Shown here piece by piece: positions 25,058 to 32,960 of a DNA stretch of 64,000 bases; the first letter of the stretch is position 1, and each line of letters starts with the position of its first letter. The position numbers and the translations under genes are program-made. The stretch comes from Nocardiopsis potens DSM 45234 (lineage in GTDB: Bacteria; Actinomycetota; Actinomycetes; Streptosporangiales; Streptosporangiaceae), in the NCBI RefSeq assembly GCF_000341105.1, contig NZ_ANBB01000002.1:1-64000 (forward strand). Reading direction: 5' to 3'. The notes under the pieces are model-generated. The model searched no databases and had not been told where the DNA came from. It saw only the letters and a program-made list of their open reading frames with translations.

Positions 25058-25897
25058 GTGCGGGTCATGACCTGGAACGTCTGGTGGCGGTTCGGGGAGT
25101 GGGAACAGCGGAGGGAGGCGATCCTCGCCGAGTTGCGGAGGCGGCGACCGGACGTCGTCGGGCTGCAGGAGGTGTGGCAGGCCGACGGGGAGAACCTGGC
25201 CGGATGGCTGGCCGAGCGGCTCGGCATGCACTGGGCGTGGGCCGAATGGGAGCGGCCGGAGCGGTGGCACGCCCGCCTCGGGGCCGAGGTCGGGATCGGG
25301 GTGGCGGTGCTGAGCCGGTGGCCGGTCCTGGAGCGGGCCGTGGTGCCGCTTCCCGGGGCCGAGGGGGCGGACGACGGGAGACTGGCGCTGCACGCCCTGG
25401 TCGATGCGCCGGAGCACCCGGTCCCGTTCTTCACCGCGCACCTGGAGCCGGCCCCGGACGCCTCGGCGCTCCGCTGCCGCCAGGTGGCGGCCCTGGCCGG
25501 GTTCATCGCCGAGCACCGGGAGGCCTCGGCGTTCCCGCCGGTCAGCACCGGTGACTTCAACGCCTGGCCGGACTCCGATGAGGTGCGGATGTTCGGCGGG
25601 TACAAGACCGCGCCGCCGCTCCCGGGCCACGTCATGGTGGACGCCTGGGGCGAGTACGCCGACCCCTCGGCGCCCTCGGCCACCTGGGACATGGCCAACC
25701 CGCAGGTCGCCGCCGGAGGCGGCCCGAACATCCGGATCGACTACGTTCACGTGGGGCTGCCCGGCCCCGGCGGGCTGGGGCGGGTCCGGGCGGTCGAGCG
25801 CGCGGGCACCGCACCGATCGGCGGCGTCTGGCCCTCCGACCACATGGCCGTCCTGACGGACCTGGTGCACCCCGGCGCGGACGGAGGGGGACGCTAG
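25058..25897 (+). CDS. Endonuclease/exonuclease/phosphatase-family protein
   Basis: 279 residues with the DNase I-like EEP fold. The order is MTWNVWW (Asn), VVGLQEVW (Glu), FFTAHLEP (His), STGDFNAWPDSDE (Asp, Asn), IRIDYVHV (Asp) and a final WPSDHMAVL (Asp-His). There is no signal peptide. The family covers nucleases, sugar/lipid phosphatases and phosphodiesterases, so the substrate is open. GTG 25058 is chosen because CGGAGGAGG lies 5 bases upstream; ATG 25067 is too distant. It begins 28 bases past the last CRISPR repeat with no terminator between, so array read-through may contribute to its expression. Confidence 0.86.
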   Translation: MRVMTWNVWWRFGEWEQRREAILAELRRRRPDVVGLQEVWQADGENLAGWLAERLGMHWAWAEWERPERWHARLGAEVGIGVAVLSRWPVLERAVVPLPGAEGADDGRLALHALVDAPEHPVPFFTAHLEPAPDASALRCRQVAALAGFIAEHREASAFPPVSTGDFNAWPDSDEVRMFGGYKTAPPLPGHVMVDAWGEYADPSAPSATWDMANPQVAAGGGPNIRIDYVHVGLPGPGGLGRVRAVERAGTAPIGGVWPSDHMAVLTDLVHPGADGGGR

Positions 25898-25928
25898 CGC
25901 TCCGGCCGCAGGCGGGGTTCTCGTCGTT

Positions 25929-26272
25929 TTACTCCGCGTCCGCCTCCGCCGGGCCCCTCGGCTCCGCTCCCCGCCTCGGAGGGCCGCCCCGGTCCCCGCC
26001 GGGGGCTCTTCTCCGGGGAGGAGGAGCATGCTCAGCCGGTAGCCGCTCCTCTCCACCGGCCGTGTGCACAGCAGGTCGACCCGGAGCCGATCGGGGGCGA
26101 TCCGGTCGAGTTCGGCGGCGTACCGCCTGCGGTAGGCGTGCCATTCCTGCGGGTCGGTGGTCTCGAAGAGGACCTCCCACCGGCCGCCCGCCTCCTCCAG
26201 GCGGGTGAGGTGTTCGCTTCTTCGCTGGTCGAGCCGGCGCCGACGGTCGCGCCGCCTCCGCTGTCCGGGCAT
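25929..26272 (-). pseudogene. Possible frameshifted small gene
   Basis: From ATG 26272 the minus strand encodes a coherent peptide. An Arg-rich start is followed by LTRLEEAGGRWEVLFETTDPQEWHAYRRRYAAELDRI and a strand-like RLRVDLLCTRP...YRLSMLLLPGEEP. That frame then stays open without a stop across the opposite-strand EEP gene and the CRISPR array, which is not a believable gene end. An adjacent frame stops at TAA 25929-25931. A frameshift near 26020 would give a protein of roughly 110 residues. I recognise no domain. It could also be a noncoding artefact of GC-rich DNA. Confidence 0.35.
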
Positions 26273-26397
26273 GCGCCGATCCTGGCAGGGCGGTGCTGGG
26301 AGGGGAAGGGACGGACGGCCTCCGGAGGGCGGCGCCGGGTCCGGCGGAACCGGGGCCGCCACGGCGATGCGCCGGGCCGGGAACCTACGATGACGGA

Positions 26398-27030
26398 ATG
26401 ACCTGGACCCTCTATCTCACCTTCCTGGCCTTCGCGGCCGTCGTCGTCATCGCTCCCGGGCCGGACTTCGCGGTGACCGTGAAGAACGCGCTGTCCGGCG
26501 GGCGCGCCTCCGGGCTGGCCGCCGCCGTGGGCATCTCCACCAGCAACCTGGTGCACGGAACCGTGGCCGCGGTGGGGCTGGGGGCGCTGCTGGTCGCCTC
26601 GCACCAGGTGTTCACCGCGGTGCGCTGGATCGGCGCGGCCTACCTGTGCTACCTGGCGATCCAGGCGCTGCGGTCGGCCTGGAAGGGGGAGTACGCGGCG
26701 GCCCCCGCGGACGACCGCGGCCGGGTCGGGCTGGTGCGCAGCTGGGGCCAGGGCTTCCTGTCCAACATCTCCAACCCGAAGGTCCTGGCGTTCTACCTGT
26801 CCGTGCTGCCGCAGTTCCTGGCGGGCGGCGCCGGGCTCGCCGCGGGTGCGCTGCTCGCCTACTCGCACGCCGCGCTGAGCCTGCTCTGGCTCACCTCGAT
26901 CGTGCTGGTCCTGCACCGCGCCCGGGCCTGGGTGACCCGGCGCCGGTTCCGGCGCGCGCTGGACGCGGGCACCGGCGCCGCGCTGCTCGGTTTCGCCGGT
27001 GCGCTGGCCGCCGGCGGAAGCAAGGCCTGA
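26398..27030 (+). CDS. LysE/RhtB family amino-acid exporter
   Basis: 210 residues with about six membrane helices. The N-terminal AVVVIAPGPDFAVTVKNALSGGRASGLAAAVG is the LysE/RhtB signature (PGP motif, then G-x3-G-x3-G), and the middle segment QGFLSNISNPKVLAFYLSVLPQF is the second conserved block. Such proteins export amino acids or related metabolites; which one is not evident. TACGAT lies 6 bases before the ATG with no ribosome site, so the transcript is probably leaderless. Confidence 0.9.
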   Translation: MTWTLYLTFLAFAAVVVIAPGPDFAVTVKNALSGGRASGLAAAVGISTSNLVHGTVAAVGLGALLVASHQVFTAVRWIGAAYLCYLAIQALRSAWKGEYAAAPADDRGRVGLVRSWGQGFLSNISNPKVLAFYLSVLPQFLAGGAGLAAGALLAYSHAALSLLWLTSIVLVLHRARAWVTRRRFRRALDAGTGAALLGFAGALAAGGSKA

Positions 27031-27328
27031 CCGGCGCGGTCACGGTGCGTTCAGCGCGGCGGCGGGGCGGCGCTCCTCCCGGTCGGACCCACGGGAGGGT
27101 GGCGAGCCGTTCGACCTCGCACCGCGCCCTCCGCTCTTCCCGCTCTTCGGCGGCCCGCTCGGAAAGGACGCCCTGGCCGCAGCCGCCGCCGACCGCGGTC
27201 GGCCTGATGGCGGGAGGGCGCGGCCGCAGGGGCGCGCCGTCGTGCGCATCGCCGACGGGATGTGCCGGACACGCTCCGGGCCTGCGGGCAAGGAGGCCTC
27301 TGGCGAGAAGAAGCTGTACTCGCCTCTT

Positions 27329-27355
27329 TTGATATTCGCTTTTTTGAGTAATATC
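27329..27355. promoter_or_regulatory. AT-rich dyad upstream of the GDSL hydrolase
   Basis: Within an otherwise GC-rich 354-base gap (27031-27384, no gene seen), 27320-27355 is strikingly AT-rich. GATATT (27331-27336) and AATATC (27350-27355) are perfect inverted arms 13 bases apart. TTGATA (27329-27334) and TAATAT (27349-27354) resemble -35 and -10 boxes but are only 14 bases apart. It lies 30 bases before the GTG at 27385, so it is a promoter and/or operator. Confidence 0.5.
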
Positions 27356-27384
27356 GGTGGAGGTCGGGAGAGGACGGGGACGCG

Positions 27385-28152
27385 GTGTTCGAGCGCTACG
27401 TGGCACTGGGCGACAGCCAGACCGAAGGGCTCAACGACGGCGACGACGTCCGGGGCCACCGGGGCTGGGCCGACCGGCTCGCCGAGCACATCGCGGCCGC
27501 CGAGCCCCGAGTGCACTACGCCAACCTCGCGGTGCGCGGGCGGCGGGCCGGGGAGGTCCGCGCCGGGCAGCTGGACGCGGCGCTGGCGCTCCGGCCCGAC
27601 CTGGCCACCGTGATGGCCGGGATGAACGACCTCATCCGCCCCTCCTGCGACGTCGAGGCGGTCGCCGCCGAGATCGACGCGATGATCGCCGCCCTCGCCG
27701 CCTCCGGGGCGCGCGTGCTCACCTTCACCTTCCCCGACGTCGGCCGTATCGTCCCGGCGGCCCGCGCGCTCCGCGGCCGGGTGGACGCGCTGAACGCCCG
27801 GATCGCCGCCTCGGCCCGCCGGCACGGCGCCGACCTGCTGGACACCGCCGGGCACCCCGTGGTCACCGACCCCCGGCTGTGGAGCGCGGACCGGCTGCAC
27901 GCCTCCCCGCTCGGCCACACCCGGATCGCCGCGGCCGCCGCGGAGGCCCTCGGCCTGCCCGGCGCCGACGGCTCCTGGGCGGAGCCGCTGCCCCCGCTCG
28001 CACCGGCGGGGCCGGTCCGCCGCACTGCAGCCGAACTCCGCTGGGCGGCCCTCTTCCTCGGCCCGTGGATCGCCCGCCGGATCCGCGGCCGCTCCTCGGG
28101 CGACGGCCGCACGGCGAAGCGCCCGGAGCTGCTTCCGGTCCGCACCGGCTGA
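27385..28152 (+). CDS. SGNH/GDSL hydrolase
   Basis: 255 residues. Block I YVALGDSQTEGLND holds the Ser nucleophile (about residue 11), block III GMNDLIRP supplies the oxyanion Asn, and block V DRLHASPLGH gives the Asp-x2-His dyad. No signal peptide is present, so it is probably cytoplasmic. The last 60 residues, beyond block V, contain a Trp-rich amphipathic stretch LRWAALFLGPWIARRIRG. Substrate (lipid ester, acyl-sugar or peptide) is not predictable. Confidence 0.88.
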   Translation: MFERYVALGDSQTEGLNDGDDVRGHRGWADRLAEHIAAAEPRVHYANLAVRGRRAGEVRAGQLDAALALRPDLATVMAGMNDLIRPSCDVEAVAAEIDAMIAALAASGARVLTFTFPDVGRIVPAARALRGRVDALNARIAASARRHGADLLDTAGHPVVTDPRLWSADRLHASPLGHTRIAAAAAEALGLPGADGSWAEPLPPLAPAGPVRRTAAELRWAALFLGPWIARRIRGRSSGDGRTAKRPELLPVRTG

Positions 28153-28547
28153 GCAAGGCGGCGCCGACCCGCTCCGACCCGGTCCGCCTCCAGCGCGGTT
28201 CCAGAGCAGGGCTCCGCGATCCGGCGGACCCCGGACCCCGGACCCCGAAACCCGGGCGGTGGGAAGGGGGGACTGCTCTGCCGTGCCGTGCCGGGGCGGT
28301 GCGTCCGCCGTCCGCGAGGCCGGGCCCGGGCCGTCACGCGCGGCCGTGCGGAGCGTGACCGCGGCCCTCCGCACCGGGAAGGGCGGGTCAACGGTGCGGA
28401 AACACGAAAAGTCGAGAGGTCTTGCGGTGCGGATGTGGCGCATATTACCGTTGCGCCGCACTCATGTTTCGCCATGAGGAAAAGGCTTTCCAAATGGTGA
28501 GACACCCCCTGTGGCTTCGAGCCTGTGGCTTCGAGGAAGGCGCGCCC
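28153..28547. other. 395-base gap ahead of the symporter
   Basis: No gene is seen. The right half (28385-28500) is less GC-rich and includes CATATTACC near 28440 and short dyads (GGAAA-AGGC-TTTCC at about 28480-28493). It probably contains the promoter of the dicarboxylate symporter. GAGGAAGG at 28533-28540 is that gene's ribosome site. Confidence 0.4.
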
Positions 28548-29945
28548 ATGGCCAATGACGCGGCGGACGGCCCCCCGCTCACCCCCCGGCCCCGGAAGCG
28601 GTTCTACCGCTCCCTGTTCTTCCAGGTCATCGTCGCCGTCATCGCCGGTGTGCTGATCGGGCACTACTGGCCGACCATCGGCGAGGCCCTCCGCCCCCTG
28701 GGCGACGGCTTCATCCGGTTGATCAAGATGGCCATCGCCCCGCTGATCTTCTGCGTGATCGTCACCGGCATCGCCAAGGTCGGCGACCTCCGCTCGGTCG
28801 GCCGGATCGGCGTGAAGGCGCTGGTCTACTTCCAGGTGGTCACCGCGTTCGCCCTGGTCTACGGCATGGTCGTGGCCAACGTGGTGCGCCCCGGCGCCGG
28901 GTTCGACGTCGACCCCGCGCAGCTGGACGCCTCCGCGGTCGACGAGGTGACCCACGGCGAGGAGCTGCCCGGCGCGGCGCAGTTCCTGATGGACGTCATC
29001 CCGGAGAGCCTGGTCTCCGCCTTCGCCGAGAACGCCCTGCTGCAGGTGCTGTTCTTCTCGGTCTTCTTCGCCCTGGCGCTGGCCTCGATGGGGGAGCGCG
29101 GCAAGCCGGTCCTCGACCTGATCGAGCGGGTCAACGAGGCGATCTTCGTCATCATCGGCTGGATCATGCGGATCGCGCCGGTCGGGGCGTTCGGCGCGAT
29201 GGCGTTCGTGGTCGGCTCCTACGGGCTGGAGTCGCTGAGCAGCTTCGGCATGCTCGTGCTGGCCTGCTACGGCGCGGCGCTGCTCTTCCTGTTCGTGCTG
29301 GCGCTGATCGCCAAGGTCTTCGCCGGGGTGAGCCTGTGGAAGTTCCTCCGGTACACCAAGGACGAGTTCGCGCTGGCCATCGGCGCCGCCTCCTCCGAGG
29401 CCGTGATGCCGCGCATCATGCAGAAGCTCACCGCGGCCGGCTGCTCCAAGGCCACCACCGGCCTGGTCATCCCCACCGGGTACTCGTTCAACCTGGACGG
29501 CGCCGCCATCTACCTGTCCATTGCCGGGATCTTCCTGGCCCAGGCGTTCGGCGTGGACATGACCATGGCCGACCAGCTGATGATGGTGCTCATCCTGCTG
29601 CTCACCTCCAAGGGCATGGCGGGCGTCCCCGGTTCGGCCTTCCTCGCGCTGTCCGCCACCGCGACCGCGCTGGGCGCCTTCCCCGCCGCCGGCGTCGCCC
29701 TGCTGCTCGGCGCCGACCGGCTGATGGACACCATGCGGGTCTCCATCAACCTGCTCGGCAACTGCGTGGCGACCTTCGTCGTGGCCCGCTGGGAGGGGCA
29801 GCTCGACATGGACCGGATGCGTGCCGTGCTGGACGGCCGCGCCGAGCCGGAGCCCGCCGCCGAAGGCGGCGCGGAGGACGGCGCGAAGGCGGCGCAGGGC
29901 GCCCTCCCCGAGCAGCGCACGTCCGCCGAGGACGCCAAGCCCTGA
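28548..29945 (+). CDS. Dicarboxylate/amino acid:cation symporter (DAACS family, DctA-like)
   Basis: 465 residues with eight membrane helices and the two re-entrant loops of the GltPh/DctA fold. Conserved pieces are GDGFIRLIKMAIAPLIFCVIVTGIAKVGD near the start, the Ser-rich hairpin AIGAASSEAVMPRIM, IPTGYSFNLDGAAIYLSI (cation and substrate site) and LLTSKGMAGVPGSAF. It imports C4-dicarboxylates or acidic amino acids with Na+ or H+. The C-terminal 45 residues are Ala/Glu-rich and likely disordered. ATG 28548 with GAGGAAGG upstream is clearly preferred over the 42-codon upstream extension. Confidence 0.92.
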   Translation: MANDAADGPPLTPRPRKRFYRSLFFQVIVAVIAGVLIGHYWPTIGEALRPLGDGFIRLIKMAIAPLIFCVIVTGIAKVGDLRSVGRIGVKALVYFQVVTAFALVYGMVVANVVRPGAGFDVDPAQLDASAVDEVTHGEELPGAAQFLMDVIPESLVSAFAENALLQVLFFSVFFALALASMGERGKPVLDLIERVNEAIFVIIGWIMRIAPVGAFGAMAFVVGSYGLESLSSFGMLVLACYGAALLFLFVLALIAKVFAGVSLWKFLRYTKDEFALAIGAASSEAVMPRIMQKLTAAGCSKATTGLVIPTGYSFNLDGAAIYLSIAGIFLAQAFGVDMTMADQLMMVLILLLTSKGMAGVPGSAFLALSATATALGAFPAAGVALLLGADRLMDTMRVSINLLGNCVATFVVARWEGQLDMDRMRAVLDGRAEPEPAAEGGAEDGAKAAQGALPEQRTSAEDAKP

Positions 29946-29949
29946 CGAC

Positions 29950-29992
29950 GCGCCGCGGGACCGGGCGGAGCACCCCTCCGGCCCCGCGGCGC
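29950..29992 (+). terminator. Hairpin terminator of the symporter gene
   Basis: Arms GCGCCGCGGG (29950-29959) and CCCGCGGCGC (29983-29992), with an inner CCGG/CCGG stem, start 5 bases past the stop codon. Confidence 0.5.
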
Positions 29993-30151
29993 CCCGGCCC
30001 CGGGGAGGGAGGACCCCGGGGAGCGGCCGAGTCCGGCCCCTCAGCCGGGCCCGGCCGCTTTCGCGGAAGGTCCGCAGGTCGAAGGCGCCCGAGGTGTCGA
30101 GCCCCGGGATAACGGCTTGCCCCGTCCGCACGGCACCGACAGTGTGGGGCC

Positions 30152-30931
30152 ATGATCGATACCGGACTCGCCGGGAAGACGGTGCTCGTGACCGGCGCGA
30201 GCGGAGGGATCGGCGCGGCGATCGCCCGCGCCTTCGCGGTGCAGGGGGCACGGGTGGCCGTGCACTACCTGGAGAGCCAGGATCCGCCGCCGCCCGGGAC
30301 CCGGTGGGAGCACGCCGTTCCGGGCGAGGAGGCCGCCCGGGCGCTGGCCGCCGGACTGGACGGCGCGATCGCGGTCTCGGCGGACCTGTCCGGCCCGGAC
30401 GCCGCGGCGCACCTGTTCGACCAGGTGGAGGCGGCCCTGGGCACGGTCGACGTGCTGGTCAACAACGCGGCGCACTGCGAGTCGCCGGACACCGTGGACA
30501 CCGCCACCTACGCCGCGCTGGACCGCAGCTACAAGGTGAACGCGATCGCGCCGATCCTGCTCACCTCGGAACTGGCCCGCCGCGGCCGGCCCGGCGGCGG
30601 CGCCTGCGTCGTCAACATCTCCACCGACGCGGCCCGGGCCTTCCCCGGCCAGATCGGCTATGGAACCTCCAAGGCCGCCCTGGAGGGCTTCACCCGCGGC
30701 GCCGCGCTCGACCTGGCCCCTTCCGGCATCCGGGTGAACGCGGTCGCCCCCGGTCCGGTGCAGACCGGGTGGCTCTCCGAGGAGGAGGCCGAGGAGGTGC
30801 GCGGCATCGTGCCGCTCGGCCGGGTCGGCGAGCCCGAGGACATCGCCGACGGGGCCGTCTTCCTCGCCTCCCGCCAGGCGCGCTGGATCACGGGCCAGGT
30901 CCTCCAGGTCGCCGGCGGGCACGCGCTTTGA
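30152..30931 (+). CDS. Short-chain dehydrogenase/reductase
   Basis: 259 residues of the classical SDR family. TGASGGIGAAIA (about 13-24) binds the cofactor, VNNAAH is the structural motif, and Ser in VNISTDA with YGTSK forms the catalytic Ser-Tyr-Lys set. The C-terminal RVGEPEDIADGAVFLAS block is also standard. The substrate is unknown. An insertion rich in Pro (DPPPPGTRWEH, about 47-57) after the second strand is unusual. TTGCCC-N17-CAGTGT ends 6 bases before the ATG, pointing to a leaderless transcript. Confidence 0.9.
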   Translation: MIDTGLAGKTVLVTGASGGIGAAIARAFAVQGARVAVHYLESQDPPPPGTRWEHAVPGEEAARALAAGLDGAIAVSADLSGPDAAAHLFDQVEAALGTVDVLVNNAAHCESPDTVDTATYAALDRSYKVNAIAPILLTSELARRGRPGGGACVVNISTDAARAFPGQIGYGTSKAALEGFTRGAALDLAPSGIRVNAVAPGPVQTGWLSEEEAEEVRGIVPLGRVGEPEDIADGAVFLASRQARWITGQVLQVAGGHAL

Positions 30932-30936
30932 GGCGG

Positions 30937-30963
30937 CCGGCCGGGGGCCGCCCGCCCGGCCGG
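30937..30963. terminator. Bidirectional hairpin between convergent genes
   Basis: CCGGCCGGG (30937-30945) and CCCGGCCGG (30955-30963) pair across a 9-base loop in the 37-base gap between the SDR and ATPase genes, both of which end here. Confidence 0.5.
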
Positions 30964-30968
30964 TCCGC

Positions 30969-31586
30969 TCAGGCCGACGCCGACGCCGAGGACTCGGGGG
31001 ACGCGGAGGACGTGCGGGGCGCGGGCCGTGCGGTGCGCCAGGCGCTGCCGGCCAGGTCGTAGGCGAGGAAGAACCAGACCTGGCGGTAGTCCGGGACGCC
31101 GTTGTCGCCCCACTCGCTGGCCAGCCGCTCGACCAGGGCGAGCCCGCGCCCGCACTCGGTGTCGGGGGAGAGGGCGCCGGGGCGGGGGGAGAGGTAGGAG
31201 CGGGCGCGGGCGTCCCACCGGCCCGTGTCGGCCCTCCCGCCGTCGCGGCAGGTGAGCGTGATGCCGGCGGCGGAGCGCTCGGCGAGCAGGGTGAACACTC
31301 CGCCCGGTCCGCCGGAGCGGCTGTGCCGGATGGCGTTGGTGGCGAGTTCCGAGCCGAGCAGGGTGAACAGGTAGCGGTAGTCGCCGTCCCGCCGGGCGGC
31401 GCAGGTGTCCAGGAAGGCGCGGACCAGCGGCATGAACTGCGGGTGGCCGTTGAAGTCGAACCGGCGCCGCCGGTAGGGGCGGTCGGGCGAGCCGTTGAAG
31501 TAGTGCCGCGTCCCGGGCGGGATGAACCGGTTGAGCGGGACGGTCACCTCGGGCAGCGGCGGCACGGGGGCGAGAGTGGAGCGCAT
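30969..31586 (-). CDS. RsbW-like ATP-binding protein (HATPase_c_2)
   Basis: 205 residues. The N box TLLGSELATNAIRHSRSG (about residues 77-94) and the G1-like CRDGGRADTG plus CGRGLALVERLASEWG (about 145-160) mark the GHKL ATPase fold of RsbW/SpoIIAB anti-sigma kinases. The His phospho-acceptor domain of sensor kinases is absent. In actinomycetes hundreds of such small ATPases sit beside XRE/DUF397 pairs, as here; their targets are mostly unknown. The start has GAGGTG upstream. It is divergent from the XRE gene across 217 bases. Confidence 0.85.
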   Translation of the reverse strand: MRSTLAPVPPLPEVTVPLNRFIPPGTRHYFNGSPDRPYRRRRFDFNGHPQFMPLVRAFLDTCAARRDGDYRYLFTLLGSELATNAIRHSRSGGPGGVFTLLAERSAAGITLTCRDGGRADTGRWDARARSYLSPRPGALSPDTECGRGLALVERLASEWGDNGVPDYRQVWFFLAYDLAGSAWRTARPAPRTSSASPESSASASA

Positions 31587-31737
31587 GGCGAATACACCTC
31601 ACGGCATGAGGAAGAGGACTGGGATTCGGGCGCCCGCGGATTCAGCGGAAGCGGGTACGGCGCGTGCGGGTGCCCCGTAGCCTGACCTGTGTAGACGCTG
31701 AGTGATGAGTTGATCACCGGCTACGCTCCAACAGTAA

Positions 31738-31778
31738 CTCGACAATGTCGAGAGTCAAGCGATTCTCCGACATTGTCG
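31738..31778. promoter_or_regulatory. Two-site operator of the XRE/DUF397 locus
   Basis: CTCGACAATGTCGAG (31738-31752) is a perfect 15-base palindrome. A second copy of its core, CGACATTGTCG (31768-31778), has its centre 28 bases away. Downstream, TAGACT (31792-31797) is a -10 box 6 bases before the ATG at 31804. The second site covers the -35 position, the right geometry for autorepression by the XRE regulator. Confidence 0.7.
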
Positions 31779-31803
31779 AGAAAACATGTTCTAGACTCCG
31801 AGC

Positions 31804-32667
31804 ATGCGAGACCCCCACAGCCCCACACTCCGGCTCCGTCGGCTGGCCGCAGAGCTGAAGCAAGGCCGAGAGAAACAGAAGCTGACCGTCACTCAAGCCG
31901 GGAAGGCGCTGGGCTGGACGGCCTCGAAGATCAGCAAGATCGAGACGACGGAGACGCGCAGGATCGTCCCAGCGGACCTCGACAGGCTGATGGACCTCTA
32001 CGAGATCACCGACCCGCAGAAGCGGGAGGCGATGCAGGCGCTGGCCCGTGATGCGAAGGAGCGCGGCTGGTGGTCGAGATACAAAGACGTCTTCAAAGAC
32101 AAGGCCCTGCCCGACTTCGAAGCGGAAGCATCGGTGATCCGAGTCTTCGCAGGCATGGACATACCAGGGCTACTGCAGACGCCTAGGTATGCGGAAGAAG
32201 TGCTGAAGGGGGGACGCTACTTCAGCCCGGAAGAGGTGGGGCGCCGTCTGGAGTTCAGGCTGGCGCGCAGGGACATTCTCACCAGGTTCGATCCAGTTCA
32301 CCTGCGCACGATCATCGACGAGTCCGCGGTCAGGCGCCTCGTTGGTGGGCCGGATGTGATGATCGAACAGCTGAAGTACCTTCTTGCCATGGCCCAGCTC
32401 CCGAACATCGATGTTCAGGTGCTCCCCTTTGAAGTCGGGGCGCACGCTGGAATGGCAGGTTCCTTCTCGATCTTGGAGTTCCCGGAGCCGTTGGACACCC
32501 CCATCGTTCATGTGGGTACGGTGACCGACTCGGTCTTCTTCGAGCAGCCCGACGACATCCACCGGTTCAATGTGACCTTCGGAGACATACAGGGTTCTGC
32601 CCTCAGCGCTGCTCGTTCCGCTACCTTCATCGAAGACGTGGTCAAGTCCCTAGAAAGCGCCCAATGA
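31804..32667 (+). CDS. XRE family regulator with DUF5753 (Scr1-type)
   Basis: 287 residues. An N-terminal helix-turn-helix (LRRLAAELKQGREKQKLTVTQAGKALGWTASKISKIE, about 10-45) is followed by the DUF5753 domain with its typical MDIPGLLQTPRYAEEVL segment and a C-terminal LEFPEPLDTPIVHV block. This family pairs with DUF397 proteins in actinomycetes and has been likened to antitoxins of toxin-antitoxin systems. The gene is less GC-rich than its surroundings. It appears leaderless (TAGACT, 6 bases, ATG). Its stop overlaps the DUF397 start (ATGA). Confidence 0.92.
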   Translation: MRDPHSPTLRLRRLAAELKQGREKQKLTVTQAGKALGWTASKISKIETTETRRIVPADLDRLMDLYEITDPQKREAMQALARDAKERGWWSRYKDVFKDKALPDFEAEASVIRVFAGMDIPGLLQTPRYAEEVLKGGRYFSPEEVGRRLEFRLARRDILTRFDPVHLRTIIDESAVRRLVGGPDVMIEQLKYLLAMAQLPNIDVQVLPFEVGAHAGMAGSFSILEFPEPLDTPIVHVGTVTDSVFFEQPDDIHRFNVTFGDIQGSALSAARSATFIEDVVKSLESAQ

Positions 32668-32960
32668 AGACGGATGAACTCAAGTTCCAGAAGAGCAGCT
32701 ACAGTGCACAGCACCAAGAGTGTGTCGAGGTAGCCCGTTTCCGGAAGAGCAGCCACAGCGGCCAGGATCAGGACTGTGTCGAGGTCGCAGGCTTCCGCAA
32801 GAGCAGCTACAGCAGTGACCGGGTGGAATGCGTCGAGGTGGCCGACACCGCCTTCGGCGCCGCCGTCCGGGATTCCAAGTACCCCGGGGCCGGGCACATC
32901 TCCTTCCCCTCCGCCGAGTGGTCCGCCTTCCTCAGCGCCGCTCAGCGCGGGAGGCTGTAG
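32664..32960 (+). CDS. DUF397 protein with triplicated signature motif
   Basis: 98 residues. DUF397 proteins normally have one copy of a WRKSSYSGGxxxECVEVA-type motif then VRDSKxPxGPxLxFxxxEWxAFL. Here the first motif occurs three times in tandem (residues 7-24, 25-42, 43-60; 54 bases each at 32682-32843), each ending C-V-E-V-A, followed by one normal C-terminal half (VRDSKYPGAGHISFPSAEWSAFL). The start overlaps the XRE stop. The last 29 bases overlap the convergent hydrolase gene. The function of the family is unsettled; partner of the XRE protein is likely. Confidence 0.9.
   Translation: MKTDELKFQKSSYSAQHQECVEVARFRKSSHSGQDQDCVEVAGFRKSSYSSDRVECVEVADTAFGAAVRDSKYPGAGHISFPSAEWSAFLSAAQRGRL

Noticed and set aside
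24484-25731. Long minus-strand frames with repeated ARAGLT / SPRVRGLP peptide units across the CRISPR region
   Set aside because: The repeated peptides are translations of the CRISPR repeat itself; such frames are well-known false genes.
28422-28547. N-terminal extension of the dicarboxylate symporter from 28422
   Set aside because: The 42 extra codons encode Cys/Arg-rich sequence unlike the family, and a clear GAGGAAGG ribosome site precedes ATG 28548.
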